Source of the DNA: Scortum barcoo
Taxonomy: Eukaryota > Chordata > Actinopteri > Centrarchiformes > Terapontidae
Direction: 5' to 3'
NCBI GenBank assembly: GCA_023238725.1
Contig: CM041540.1
Location: forward strand, 188,501-252,500
Length of the DNA stretch: 64,000 bases
The position numbers and the translations under genes are program-made. Below are positions 22,894 through 34,619 of this stretch, one piece after another. The notes beneath the pieces were generated by a model. It was given only the letters and a program-made list of their open reading frames with translations. It was not told the DNA's origin and made no database searches. The stretch's first letter is position 1, and the number at the start of each line of letters is the position of its first letter.

Positions 22894-23950
22894 CCTAACC
22901 CCTAACCCTAACCCTTAAACTCAAAACTAAACTGACAGAAATGTTCAGAATGTTTTTGGCAAATCTGTACAATGCCAACAGAGGGGGGCAGCAGATGGCT
23001 TTACACAACAGAAATAAATAGTACCCACATAGGTGATCATATTGATACGCTGCAAGCTTTAATTTTATCACTTATTTGTTTTTATCTGAAAAAGAATGAA
23101 CCAACTATTAATAATTGACCTTGATGCCTTTTTCACCCTCTGCAGAAAATGACACACCGCTGATGTCATCACACTTTGAACTTCAGGTCAAGAAAAACCT
23201 GTTATTTTTTAGTCTGAGCTGGAAACCAACTTTGTGGGTTTCTTATGAATTTATTTCTGATTTAATAAAACAGTTACAACTTGAAGTAGCCTCAGATAGC
23301 AGTAAAAACACAAACCTTGTGTTAGATGAAGTGTTACAGAGTGCAGGGACAAGATGCACTGTTTGTAGCTGTACTAACAATCAAGCTCAGCTAAATTTAT
23401 GGTTTAAACATAAGTGTGTTGAACATAAATAGGTAATGAAGAGGCATTGCTCCAACTGGTGATGGTACAATTCTCCATCAGCTACCAAAAGAAGACCAAT
23501 CCAAACAAACCTACTTGGATGTTATATGTATATGCATACAATAAGGAGGATAAGCCTCAAAGCAAAGGAATCAGTAGAGTGAGTAAAAATGGCAGTGTAC
23601 ATAATGTACACACTTTTTCTGGTCATCCTCCTAACTTTTGGTTGCAGAAGTCAGAGCTTGAGCATAAGATCATGTTTGATCATGTTGATTTTAAAAAAAA
23701 AACACACTTTAAATTGCTTATCAGCATTGGCCATAAATATTCTGATCAAGGGTTTCTTTGGCTGAGATCAAATCAGAAAAGTAAATCTACTTACACTTCC
23801 TCAGGTCAGGTCTCAGCCAGCAAACTCCCCGTGGCACCAACCTGGGAATGAAGGGTAAACAGAACAACCAAACCCAAGACCACATTTTTGTAACACCCTG
23901 CAATACTTAAATGTTAGACATACCAAACAACAAACTGATTATTTATCAGT
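22894..23950. other. Segment of unknown origin between NLR LRR start and B30.2 remnants
   Basis: A short run of telomere-like CCCTAA (about three units, 22892-22916) is followed by a kilobase that matches neither NLR nor any mobile element I know. On the plus strand the frames 23115-23432 (includes CTVCSCTNNQAQLNLWFKHKC) and 23447-23851 (includes GHPPNFWLQKSELEHKIMFD) are almost contiguous and read like real protein. I do not recognise the family. It occupies the place of the missing leucine-rich repeats, so it is either an insertion or the flank of a deletion. Confidence 0.45.
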
Positions 23951-23959
23951 TTCTAGAGT

Positions 23960-25830
23960 GAAGTTAGTCCTGAGATCTGAGCAGCAGGCCTCTCTTTACC
24001 TGAGCATATTGTTTGATGGTTCAGGTACAACCATCTGATGCCTGGATCATTGTGCACCAATTGTGGATTGGACCTTTGGTTTATCTAGTTATAAGTTTGC
24101 TTACAGAGCCTTGTTGGAGGCTTTCACTACTTCCAGCAGTGTCAGAAGAACCTCCTCTCATTCAGAATATTTCTTCAGGTCAAATACATCCAGATCTTTT
24201 TCTGATGACAGTAAGATGAAGACCAGAGCTGACCACTGAGCAGGAGAATGTTTCTGTGGAGAGACTTCCTGATCTCAGGGACTGTTGGAGGTCTTCTTCT
24301 AGAGAATGATCTGTTCATTCAGACAGTGGAACAGATTGATGCTTCTTTCTGGAGAGGGACTGCTCCTTATCTGGTAAAAGTTTGGTTTATTTTTGAACAG
24401 TTCAAATGACCAATATGTTGACTGTTGTTCTGACAGCAGATTGACTCCAGAATTGATGAAGGTCAGATGGACATGAAGAGCAGCCAGAAACTCCTGAACA
24501 CTCAGATGGACGAAGCAGAACAACCTTGTCCTGGTACAGTCCTCTCTCCTCTTTAAAGATCTGTGTGAACACTCCTGAGTACACTGAGGCTGCTCTGATA
24601 TCGATGCCACACTCTGTCAGGTCTGATTCATAGAAGATCAGGTTGCCTTTCTGCAGCTGCTCAAAAGCCAGTTTTCCCAGAGACTCAATCATCTTCCTGC
24701 TCTCTGGACTCCAGTGTGGATCTGTCTCAGCTCCTCCATCATACTTGATGTTCTTCACTTTGGACTGAACCATCCAGGAATTGGATGTACATCTCAGTCA
24801 GGGTCTTGGGCAGCTCTCCTCCCTCTCTGGTTTTCAACACATCCTCCAGAACTGTAGCAGTGATCTAGCAGAAGACTGGGATGTGGCACATGATGATGAT
24901 GTGGGAGATGATTGTGCTGGCCTGCTCCTCATCTCTGAATCTCTTCCTGAAGTACTCCACCTTCTTGAGGGTCAATGAACCCTCTGACCTCTGTCACCAT
25001 GTCAACACACACAGGAGGGATCTGATTGGCTGCTGCACGTCGTGTGTGGTTATCCAGAGGCGAGCAGAGGGAAGCAGTTTCCCCCTGATGAGGTTTGTCA
25101 GCAGCACATCCACTGAGGTGGACTCTGTAACATCAGTCAGGATCTCATTGTGGTGGAAGTCCAGAGGAAGTCGACACTCATCCAGACCGTCAAAGATGAA
25201 GACAACCTGGAACTCTTCAAACCTGCAGATTCCTGCTTCTTTTGGTTTCAGTAAAGAACTGATGAACAAGTTCCACCAAGCTGAACTTTTTCTCTTTCAG
25301 CACATTCAGCTCTCTGAAAGTGAATGGAAATGTGAAGTGTATGTCCTCATTGGCTTTGTCTTCAGCCCAGTCCAGAGTGAACTTCTGTGTTAAGACTGTT
25401 TTCCCAATGCCAGCCACTCCCTTTGTCATCACTGTTCTGATTGGTTCATCTCTTCCAGGTGAGGCTTTAAAGATGTCTTCTTGTCTGATTGATTGTTTCT
25501 GGTCTGTTTGGTTTCCTGGATGCTGTTTCAATCTGTCTGACCTCATGTTCATCATTGACCTCTGCAGTCCCTCCCTCTGTGATGTAGAGCTCTGTGTAGA
25601 TCTGGTTCAGAAGGGTTGGGTTTCCTGCTTTAGCAAACCCCTCAAACACACACTGGAACTTCTTCTGCAGGTTGGACTTAAGTTTATGTTGGCACAGTGC
25701 AGTAGGAGTTTCTGGATGAGAAAATGACATAATGATAACAATAGAGGGTGGATGACGAAGTAAAAATGAGAGACGAAAATATTTTCTGATAAACATCCTA
25801 CATTTATACACTCAAAGTCTTCAGACAGAC
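23960..25830 (-). pseudogene. FISNA-NACHT-winged helix remnant of a fish NLRC3-like gene
   Basis: In order on the minus strand: the FISNA domain (KSNLQKKFQCVFEGFAKAGN, then LLNQIYTELYITEGGTAEVN), Walker A GVAGIGKT, FTFPFTFRELNVL, Walker B VVFIFDGLDECRLPL, the sensor region (DVLLTNLIRGKLLPSARLWITT), then PHWSPESRKMIESLGKLAFE, LQKGNLIFYESDLTECGI and VHLSVQEFLAALHV. A degenerate start of the LRR linker follows to about 23960. The frame changes several times (near 25470, 25260, 25020 and 24520) and stops interrupt it, so it is a pseudogene. Functional relatives are cytosolic innate sensors present in hundreds of copies in teleosts. Confidence 0.88.
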
Positions 25831-26104
25831 CCAAACCTCCCAACTTTCAGGACTATGTGTTTTCCAGATTTATTTGAGCTGGATAATGTAAGAAAGGAAG
25901 GGACACCTACAGTGACCATTTGTTTTCCATTTCTTTGAGTTGTTTTCTGGTTGTGGTTGAGTCAATTACTTTCTAGTTTTCTAGTTCAGTTTTAGATGAT
26001 GCATCGACTGCATAAACAAAAAGTAAAAGTTTTATCACCTGAGAAAACTGATCAGGATGCCTTGAAGCTTTTTTAAGCTTCAGACAAAAGAAAGTATTTC
26101 TTAC

Positions 26105-26240
26105 TGAGCTGCAGACAGTCTGCTAGCTGGTCCTGCTTCATTCTCCTCAGAAAATCCACTGTCATCTTCAGAAATGCATCTCTGCTGCTCCTCCCCTCCT
26201 TCTTTCCCTCCTCATCCTCACTCTGCCTTTCTGTGCATTC
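26105..26240 (-). pseudogene. N-terminal exon of the fish NLR remnant
   Basis: A short frame reads FLKMTVDFLRRMKQDQLADC, then LQL, ending at a good donor (A|GTAAG at 26105/26104). Fish NLRC3-like genes carry such small FLR.M.Q.ELAD.L exons upstream of the FISNA exon. It is in the correct order and orientation for the NACHT remnant. A stop lies just upstream in frame, so the exon is short or incomplete. Confidence 0.65.
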
Positions 26241-26786
26241 AATTTAATCTACAGTCAGAAACATCTGGTACCTCTTTAATTCAGTCCTCACAAATGTGAT
26301 GATGTTCTCAAGAAGCCGGGACAGAAAAATGCATGAATCAAATAGTCCTGTTGTCAATATTAAAATTTATTCCTGACAGCCATAGGTCATTCAAAAAGTG
26401 TTGCTGTGAAGTTACTCACCATAAATATGGAGCCAATATATTTTAGATGCTCCTTTGCAGACTGAGGCTTAAAACAGTTGTTATGCATTCTGAGGAAACA
26501 ATAGTAAAATATTTGCAGTTAACAGGACTCTTGCAATGGCTAAACTTAAGTATAATATACTAAATAACTTACTTTTTGAAAAGAAAGTCTCTTTCAAAAT
26601 TTATTGGGAATTTCTTAGAGTTGTCACTCTTCAGGGAATAACAGCTGGGCAGAGAGGCTGCTCTTAAATCTTTGTGTAATTGGTGACTTTTCCTCTGAGA
26701 GGAACCACCTGAAGCAGACCAGGTGTTTCCAATCAGACTGAAGCAGGTGACTCATCAGTGTGTTTGTGAGTGTGTGATGGTCGGAC

Positions 26787-29700
26787 ATGATGCTGTCTGT
26801 GGTCTGTCTGCTGTCTGTGTGTCTGCTCAGCCTTCACACAGGTGAGAAACAGGTGATTTCTCCTCGCCTCACATTCAGTGTTTTCACTGCTTGTTCATGT
26901 TGTGTTTGTGTTTGCAGCTGAGTTCAGTCAGAAACCATCCGACACCTCAGGCACTGCTGCTGATCCTGGTACCGCTTACACATTTCATGTTTCATCTGAG
27001 AGAGCCCGTGGTGATACTGACCAGTTCAGTCCATCTGTTGATTCCCTTTTTGTCTCTTCAGATTTGAACTTGAATCGGCTGAACGTGACTTTAAATGAAA
27101 CTCTGCAGGAACACAAAACTTTCTCTGGACAGTTTGGATTCAGAGGTGGGAGGTTCAGACGTCCTCTGATCAAACTTCTCTAAAAATGAGGACGAAATGT
27201 TTCTGTGGGGGAATAAAGTTCTGCTAAAGCTGAAAGAACTGTTCTTTTACTTTTGTTGATCATGTCAGGTAATTATTAATGTTCATCACTGAGCTCATTG
27301 TGGGTGCTGGGGGTGTTCTGGGTTGATTATTTTAAAAGGTGGTTTTAGTGTTTGTTCACCACATTTACACATGAGACAGAATATTAAACACTTTTCACCA
27401 TAATTCCTTCAGTACAACAACACCTCCCACTTTGAGCTTGATGTAACCTCAAAAACGGAAACATCAGAAGCTTCATCAGATTTCAGAACGGCCGTTTTGG
27501 ATCACATTTCTGTAAAAGTGGATTTAATGTTGACTGATTGGGGTGGATTAAAGTACACACATCCCTGATAAACTGAGTGTTTATTTAATGTTTAAAAATA
27601 TGAAATGATTTCTGTCACTGCTAACTGAAACCTTTTTAATTGACTGTGTGGTCTGATTGTAGACCTGTCGGGGGTCCGGTCCTTCAGTCCAGATCAAGAG
27701 ATGGAGTCTAGGATCATTGGGGGGCACGAGGCCTGGGCTCACTCGTGGCCCTGGCAGGTTTCTCTCCGATTCGCCTCCATGCCGGCCTGCGGAGGAGCCA
27801 TTATCGGACCACTGTGGGTCGTCTCTGCTGCTCACTGCTTCCAAAGGTCAGAGGTCATCAACATCTGTCAGCTGTGCAGTCAGATCATGTTTAGATGGAC
27901 CAGGATTGGATTTAGACTGCAGTCAGAGGTCATCAACTTCTGATTAGATATGAGGATTGAATTTGATTTGAAATGGAGTTTGAAGACAAACTGTTTCTGT
28001 TTGCAGGTACGATAAAGCTGCTTTCTGGACGGTTCTGGCTGGAACACATGACCTGGATAATCCAGATGAACGTGGACAACAAGTCAGAAACACACAAACA
28101 CAACAGACCAGTTTTATATTGTCAATCTGATCCATTAACAGCAGATCTTTATGCTTTACTAAATGTGTTGATCAGTAAAGTGTCACCTGATATATGGTGA
28201 TGTATGGACACCTGATGACACAGATGTGAGAAAATGCAATTCCCGTCTCTGATGTCTGAAACCTGAATTTTATACCATTAACCTCCATGTTTCTGATTGG
28301 TCACATGCTGCAAACTCCACCCCATTTGCTCACGGTCAGATTGAGAAACTGAGTTTACTTTATGTGGCTGCAGTTTTTGGGTTTAGTGAAGCCAAATAAC
28401 AAAAACAAACCTTTGTTCTGTTGAAGTTTCTTAGTATAGGCCTCGGTTTTCAGTACTGATGATGATTCAGATTCAGATTCAGATTCAGATTTCCTTTATT
28501 AGTCCCACAGCGGGGAAATTCACAGCATAAGCAGCAGCGAAGACACATAGTGGGAAATAGTCAATAAGATGATGATGATAATAATAATGGCTGAAAGTAT
28601 CAAAGTAAAACTGGAGTTGTTAAACTGTTCATGCAGGTGCAGAAAATTATTCAGTTTTTATTTTAACTTCCTGCTCAGTTGGTTGGAGTCTCCATGATCA
28701 CCAACTATCATGGATACAACACTCGGACCAAAGACGGCGATGTGGCTCTGCTGAAGCTGCAGGAGCCGCTGATCTTCAATGAGTTTGTCAGACCCATTGA
28801 CATCTGGATGACTGCGCTGCCTCTCCTCGGGAGGTGCACCGTCACCGGCTGGGGCTCCACCCGAGAGAGTGAGCAAGTGTGCTGATCAGAGAAAATCTTC
28901 AATCTGAGCTGAAGTGACCTGATGTTTCTTCTGGTTCATCAGATGGTCCTCGAGTTAACAGGCTGCAGGAGGTGAATGTGACCATCCTGCCCTCCGATGT
29001 CTGTAACCAGTATTACCTCGGGAGGATTCTACCCTCCATGTTTTGTGCCGGGAAGGACGAAGGAGGAGCTGATGCCTGCCAGGTAAGATAAATACAGGAA
29101 ATATACAAGAGGGTCCACCAGAGTTCATGGACTATGAAGCTCTTTAAACAAGTTTGAGACACAAGAGACAGAATTCTGACTTCAGAGTCCAGTTTACAGA
29201 ATCTGGACTTTTTCTCTTCGCCGCTCAGCCTGTTATCTTTTTCTCATGCTGCTTTCACTTCTTTCTGCTCTGTCCTGTCATCCACTGTCTCTTCTGTGTC
29301 TCCCTGTTTGTCTCTTTGTTGTGTTGTCTTCTTCACCGTCGAACTCTTTGTCCTGTGGTAACACTTAAATCATGACAACAATGGGGAGGAAAGGGAGTCT
29401 TGGTAACTAATGGACAGAAACTCATGAAGTAATGATTCAGTACTCAGTAACCACTCAGTATGATGAACCACTTTATTTCAGGGGCCACAAAACAAGGAAG
29501 TGATGGTGACATAATGATGAATTGACTGCCTACCTACTCAGTATTATGCACCCATTTATTTGGGGTGTGCAAAAACAGTATTGTTTGGGGAAATTAGTTC
29601 TGAATGAGTCATTATTGACTTTGTGTGTCCACTGATGGTTCAGAGTGAAAGTGACAGTCAGTGGGATTTAGAAGAGAGTGAACATAATTTGAAAACTTGA

Positions 29701-32043
29701 CCAGGTCCGGGTGTCTTTAGGCCTGCAGCCTGTACAGGAGCAGGGATTGATGCTCCATGGCCAGATCCTCTGTTCTGATTGGTTGTTTAGAGGCAGCAGG
29801 TGGAGCCAGAAGGAGTCTGATTGTTATCAGATTATCTGTCTCATGTTACTGTCAGGTCAGAGAGACAGTTTGAGTGAACCTACAGTTTGAGTACCTACTT
29901 CTGCTTTACTCATAAATGACTAATGAAGAAAGTGGTCAGTTTAATCGCTTTAGATACTCTTTAACTAATCAATACCCAATGATTAATTAATAAATGATCT
30001 TCCAGTCTGTTCTCTAGTAACTCATTATCTACCCTCCATACTATGGTCCACTAGGAGTTATTAGGGAAGAACTTATTAATGATTTTACAAATCTTTCCTG
30101 ATGTGTTTACTAATTAACTAATCATTAGTTACTCTATAAAATTCAATTAGGAGTTATTCCTTAACTAATGGTTCACCAGCAGGTAGTTCCTTATTTGTTC
30201 TTAAGTTGTTTCCTCCTAACTACTAAACTCGGTTGGCCCTTTATCACAACATGTTTCCTGTTTCTGTCTCAGGGGGACTCTGGAGGTCCTCTGTCCTGCT
30301 TCACTGGCAGCAGGTATGAGCTGGCAGGTTTGGTGAGCTGGGGGGTCGGTTGTGGACGAGCCAGAAGACCTGGAGTCTACACCAAAATCCAGCAACACAC
30401 TCAGTGGATGTCTGACATCATGAGTATGTTTCACAGATGATCCAACACCTGAGAGTTTACCTGAAACAGACTTATTTCAGTTTGAAGAGCTCAGGGTCTG
30501 TTTCATTTACAGGTAAACAGAATATCTTGTATGCAGATGAGGTAGGTAGGTTGTTTTTTTTTGTTTTTTTTTTTTTTTTAAACTCATAAAAATGATTTTT
30601 TAAAAATCTTTTTCATTGACCTGGTACACCAAACTCCCCTTTATACAGGTCTCCAGACCTGTATAATTGTACAGGTATTCACTTTACTCAGTTAACCCCT
30701 GTATGACTGTATTTATTCACCTGGATGACAGAGGACAGGTGTGGTAAGCAGCAGAGCTCCAGATGTGAGAAGGCTCCGGGCCTCGCTGGTCTCTCAGTGT
30801 CCCAGGACGGTGAAGTGTCTGTGGGGAACGTGACTGAGTCCTGCCCCTTCTTCTGGCCATGGCAGGTCAGCCTGCAGGCCAATGGACAACACTACTGCAG
30901 TGGAGCGCTCATCCACCGCCGCTGGGTGATCACTGCCAAACACTGCTCCGTCAGGTAAAACATTACAACACTGCTCGTTTTTTTTTTTTCCTGCTGACTG
31001 CAGGTCATGATCAGGTCTTATTACAACCGACCCTGCAGAACTAAAGAGGACGTGGTGGTTCTGGGAGTTCACGACCTTCGCTTCTCATCGTCTCAAACCA
31101 TCCCGGTGGACGAAGTCTTCAATCTTCCGAACGACAGCAGTTTCCCCCCGAAGTCCGACCTGTCACTTCTCCGCCTCAGCGTGCCTGCCAGATTCAGTAT
31201 GAACACCAAAAAAATAAATGCTGACACATTTACTTTCTCTGTAGTATCACAAACTTTATTCTGTCATCATGTTTTTACTGAGGCTCTTTGATGTTTCCTC
31301 TGAGTGAAATATTGAAGCTATCCTCTGGTCATGTCTCCAGGCTCCAATGTGTCTCCAGTTTGTGTCCCTGATGAGGACGAGGATCTGGATGACAGCTGGT
31401 CCTGTGTCACGAGTGGCTGGGGATCCACGGAGGCAACGGGTAGTTTCACATGTTAAAACACAGAGAAACCAAAACATCTCTGGTATCTGCTGTCTCTCAG
31501 GACTCTGTCCAGGTCTGAATCCTAAACTCTGTTGTGTGCTCTGTAGTGGCGATCGATCCAGACCGGCTGCACCACGTCGGACTGACTCTGGTTAATCAGA
31601 CAACCTGCAGGGAGAAGTGGGGAGCAAGACTCATCAGTGACTCTCACATCTGTTCACATCCTGCAGGCTCCACCTCCTGCCTGGTAACTCCACTCTGAAA
31701 CTAATTTACATCAGTGGGATGATGTGTTCAGATTTGCTCTTAAACTAAGAGGCTGGTGGGGGTCACGATCTGTCAGCTACAGAAACTTTGTAATGAGGCA
31801 AAAAGATTTCGTGTTTTCTACACTTGTCTTTGGACGACAATACTTTAGGACTGATTTAAAAACTGGTGTTTGTCTCTGCAGGGCGACTCTGGAGCTCCTC
31901 TGATGTGTAGGAGGCGAGGTGCGTACTTCCTTTTTGGCGTGGTCACATGGGGCAGCAGGCGGTGTGATGGTGCCAAACCGACCATCTTCACCAGAATATC
32001 TGTTTATCACTCATGGATCACTAAGGTGACTGAAGACATCTGA
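26787..32043 (+). CDS. Secreted tandem trypsin-fold serine protease (ovochymase/polyserase-like)
   Basis: Twelve exons join in frame to 608 codons: 26787-26841, 26918-27145, 27663-27846, 28007-28082, 28679-28868, 28943-29082, 30273-30423, 30732-30954, 31015-31196, 31341-31439, 31547-31683, 31882-32043. Exon 1 is a signal peptide (MMLSVVCLLSVCLLSLHTA). A propeptide of about 90 residues precedes the first domain, which has a complete catalytic set: activation site RIIGGHEA, SAAHC, DVALLKL, and DACQGDSGGP with Asp at the S1 position, so trypsin-like cleavage is expected. Domain 2 keeps AKHC, SDLSLLRL and GDSGAP but has no IVGG-type start and Thr/Ser instead of the S1 Asp. The domains are joined by a phase-1 splice; reading through that donor instead gives MFHR-stop and a one-domain form. 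No CUB domains are seen, unlike ovochymase. The exon 9 acceptor could shift by a few bases. Confidence 0.82.
28464..28560 (-). mobile_element. LINE/SINE 3'-tail fragment with (ATTCAG)n
   Basis: On the minus strand the sequence reads GAATTTCCCCGCTGTGGGAC, then TAATAAAGGAAA and a run of TCTGAA repeats. This is the typical 3' end of fish L2-like LINEs and the SINEs that borrow it. Only the tail is present. It lies in a protease intron. Confidence 0.7.
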
Positions 32044-32058
32044 ATGTTTCTGGTAGAA

Positions 32059-32064
32059 AATAAA
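32059..32064 (+). promoter_or_regulatory. Polyadenylation signal AATAAA of the tandem protease
   Basis: AATAAA lies 16 bases after the stop codon, within GAAAATAAACTC. This implies a very short 3' UTR, as is common for digestive and other secreted proteases. Confidence 0.6.
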
Positions 32065-33188
32065 CTCATTTAACTGGAAGCTATTTGTCCTCTGAGCTCT
32101 TTAAACTGGCACAGACAGACACTCTTATCTCAAAGTTCAAACATTAGCTTTTCTGGAGCTTTCAACCTCTTCTCACAATTTTAATCTGAGAATCGAGATG
32201 TTGGGTGGTGGTGTTGGCATAACTCAGCTCTGGAAAAGGTAGATGAACTTTGAATTAAAACTGTTTGATTTCAGCACTTTAATGTCTGAGCTGAAGTTTT
32301 TTAAAAACCAAAGTCACAGAGGATTGTTCAGTGATCTTTTACATTTAATTGAAGACTCCAAGACTCCATGTAATCCAGTTTTTAGATGATTCAGTGGTAA
32401 AATACAATTTTAGTAGACTTGACCATTTTTGTCCTAGGATAATTTGTTTCGATTAAACTTTCACTTAAATACTCTTAAAGTCTGATCCCTGATTGGAAAT
32501 GTTTTACTGTACATGTTCAACTAACCAACATCTTCTAGTCTAATATATTCTAATATTTCCTCGATCAGTGGTTTCACTGGACTGCTGATATTAGTTGGTG
32601 TCCTGAATATTAAACAGTTGAATGTTTCTAAATTGGTTTAGTTTTCTTTAAGTCTGCTTTGCTTGTGATTAGAAAAACAAACTACATCTTCAACACTGTT
32701 TTTAATCAACAGTTAACTTCAGTTATACACCATTCTGCACTTTCTGACAGATGCAGACTTAAAAACAAAACTGTTAAAAATTCAAGAATTACAACTGTCA
32801 TGACAATTCTGCTTTTACCGAAACACTGAAAGTCAAACATATCAAACTAAGTGAAGCTTTGCCAGCAGCAGATTTATGCCTCCTTCTGGGGAGACATCTG
32901 AGATTATTTTAAACTGAGTGAAATCACTCTTGCGTTCAGGTGATTTGAGTCAACCTGAGTCATTATTAATGTGTTTTCTTTAAGGGCAGGCAGCTGATAA
33001 CTAAAGATGAAGCTTTACTGAATCCTCCAACAGCTGCCTAGTTCAGTTCTCAGAAAAACAAACTTGTACAGTCTGAGACAAACCCACTGTCTTATCAGGT
33101 GAGCAAATCATTTTGAAATGTTCAGTCTGCAGAAGTATAAAAACAATTAAGGGTTCCAGTCCAGCAGAGGGCAGCCACAGTTTCCTTC
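32065..33188. other. Convergent intergenic region between the protease and stab2
   Basis: AT-rich sequence without a recognisable exon. It must hold the 3' UTR of stab2 on the minus strand and the end of the protease transcript on the plus strand. I could not pick out a strong minus-strand polyadenylation signal. Confidence 0.5.
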
Positions 33189-34619
33189 TCAGCTGTCCTG
33201 CAGCAGATCATACGATCCTCCGTTCACCACCTCATGTTTGTCCTCCGCCTGCAAAAACACAGTAAGTCTGCAGTTAATGCCACTGCACTGCTTCACCTCC
33301 CATTTCAACAGTTATGCTTAAAACAGTACAGAGGAGGTCCATCAGGTCCTACCTGTCTGGGCATGTTGCTCATTTTTCACCTGGATTCATTCCCCTCACG
33401 TTTGTTTTACAATCTACATTTCTATTCAATTATATACACTTCCTGTGTTTGTTTGTTTGTCTTTTAATCATTTGTTCAGTCAGTCTAAATCACTGACAAA
33501 AGGAAGTCTCAATGTCTGAGCTAACAGTTTAAAACCTCAAATGTTTTTTTTGTGAAGACATGAATTAAGATGGAACCTAATCCAATAATGTTGATCAAAA
33601 TGTGAACTGCTGTGACTTAAGGTCTGTAATAATGAAATGATGACTGACCGTGACGTCAGGTGTGTTGGACTCAGCAGGTTCTGAGGCTGCTTCATAAACC
33701 GGGTTACAGATGCTGCGACTGCAGGCTGCAGGTGGAGCATCTTCTTCCTCCCCTTCATCCTCCTGTAAAAGTGACAGAGGCAAAGCTTACACAATATACA
33801 CATTAATATGTTGTTAGGATAATGTCAGTGGATATATATATTAATTAATATATCACAGAACTACAAGAAATGTTGCTAACAGTATTATCCTAAAACCACC
33901 AACTGCATTATACCAATATTAACAAATGTATATGAACAGTAAACAGAACAGAATTAAGGCTAATAAATGTGTTATTCTACTAACAAATGTTTAGTATTAA
34001 AGGTTTACTAATTCCTATAAGGGGGTTACTTTTTTCTGTTAATGTGTTATACTAATGCTTTTAATGTTTTTATTAGCAAACATGTTAATCTACTAAATCT
34101 ACTACTATTAAATCTACTAACTTAATACGTAATTTATAATTGTCACCCAAACTGATTTTATTTTGTTCACACGTCTACTTCCTGTCTGTATATCTTAAAG
34201 AGCGAGTCCTCCTCCCTCTTCCTGAGCCTAGTTTTCCCTGTTAAAGGTTTTTTGGGAATGTTTTTGTCTTTAAAGATGGTAGACAGTACAAGATATTTAT
34301 CAGGTTCTAACACTAATATTTTAATCTGTGTAAATCGATTCATAAAGAGGCTCTACTAGTTTCTCTAAAAGGTTAGAATAATTTGTGATACGTACACTGA
34401 TAAATGTGTGTGCATATTCTACTAATCCTAAAAACAACTTTAGGAAAAATGAGAGCGTAAAGAAACAGATTTAGAAAACATGCTGACCTTGAAGTAGTGG
34501 AACTGGAAAGGTTTCGTCTTGTGGGTGTAGAAGTGGTATCCAACAAAGACGACTCCCGCCACCAGAACAATCAGCAGCACCACACCGACTCCCATCCCCG
34601 CCTTATGACCCACCCGCAT
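33189..34619 (-). other. stab2: stab2 exons: membrane segment and cytoplasmic tail
   Basis: Three phase-0 exons: 34619-34488 encodes the membrane span (VGVVLLIVLVAGVVFVGYHF) and the start of the tail (KPFQFHYFK); 33762-33649 the acidic segment with CNPVYEA, an NPxY-like sorting motif; 33248-33189 the last 19 residues ending SYDLLQDS and the TGA. The tail is similar in position to the endocytic signals of mammalian stabilin-2. Confidence 0.88.

Noticed and set aside
22892..22916. Interstitial telomere relic (CCCTAA)n
   Set aside because: Only about three imperfect units; too short to claim a chromosome fusion point. Mentioned only as context for the unknown insert.
34180..34260. Weak similarity to a common fish repeat (CTGTTAAAGGTTTTTTGGGAA)
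   Set aside because: Only a few dozen diverged bases resemble it; not enough to call an element.
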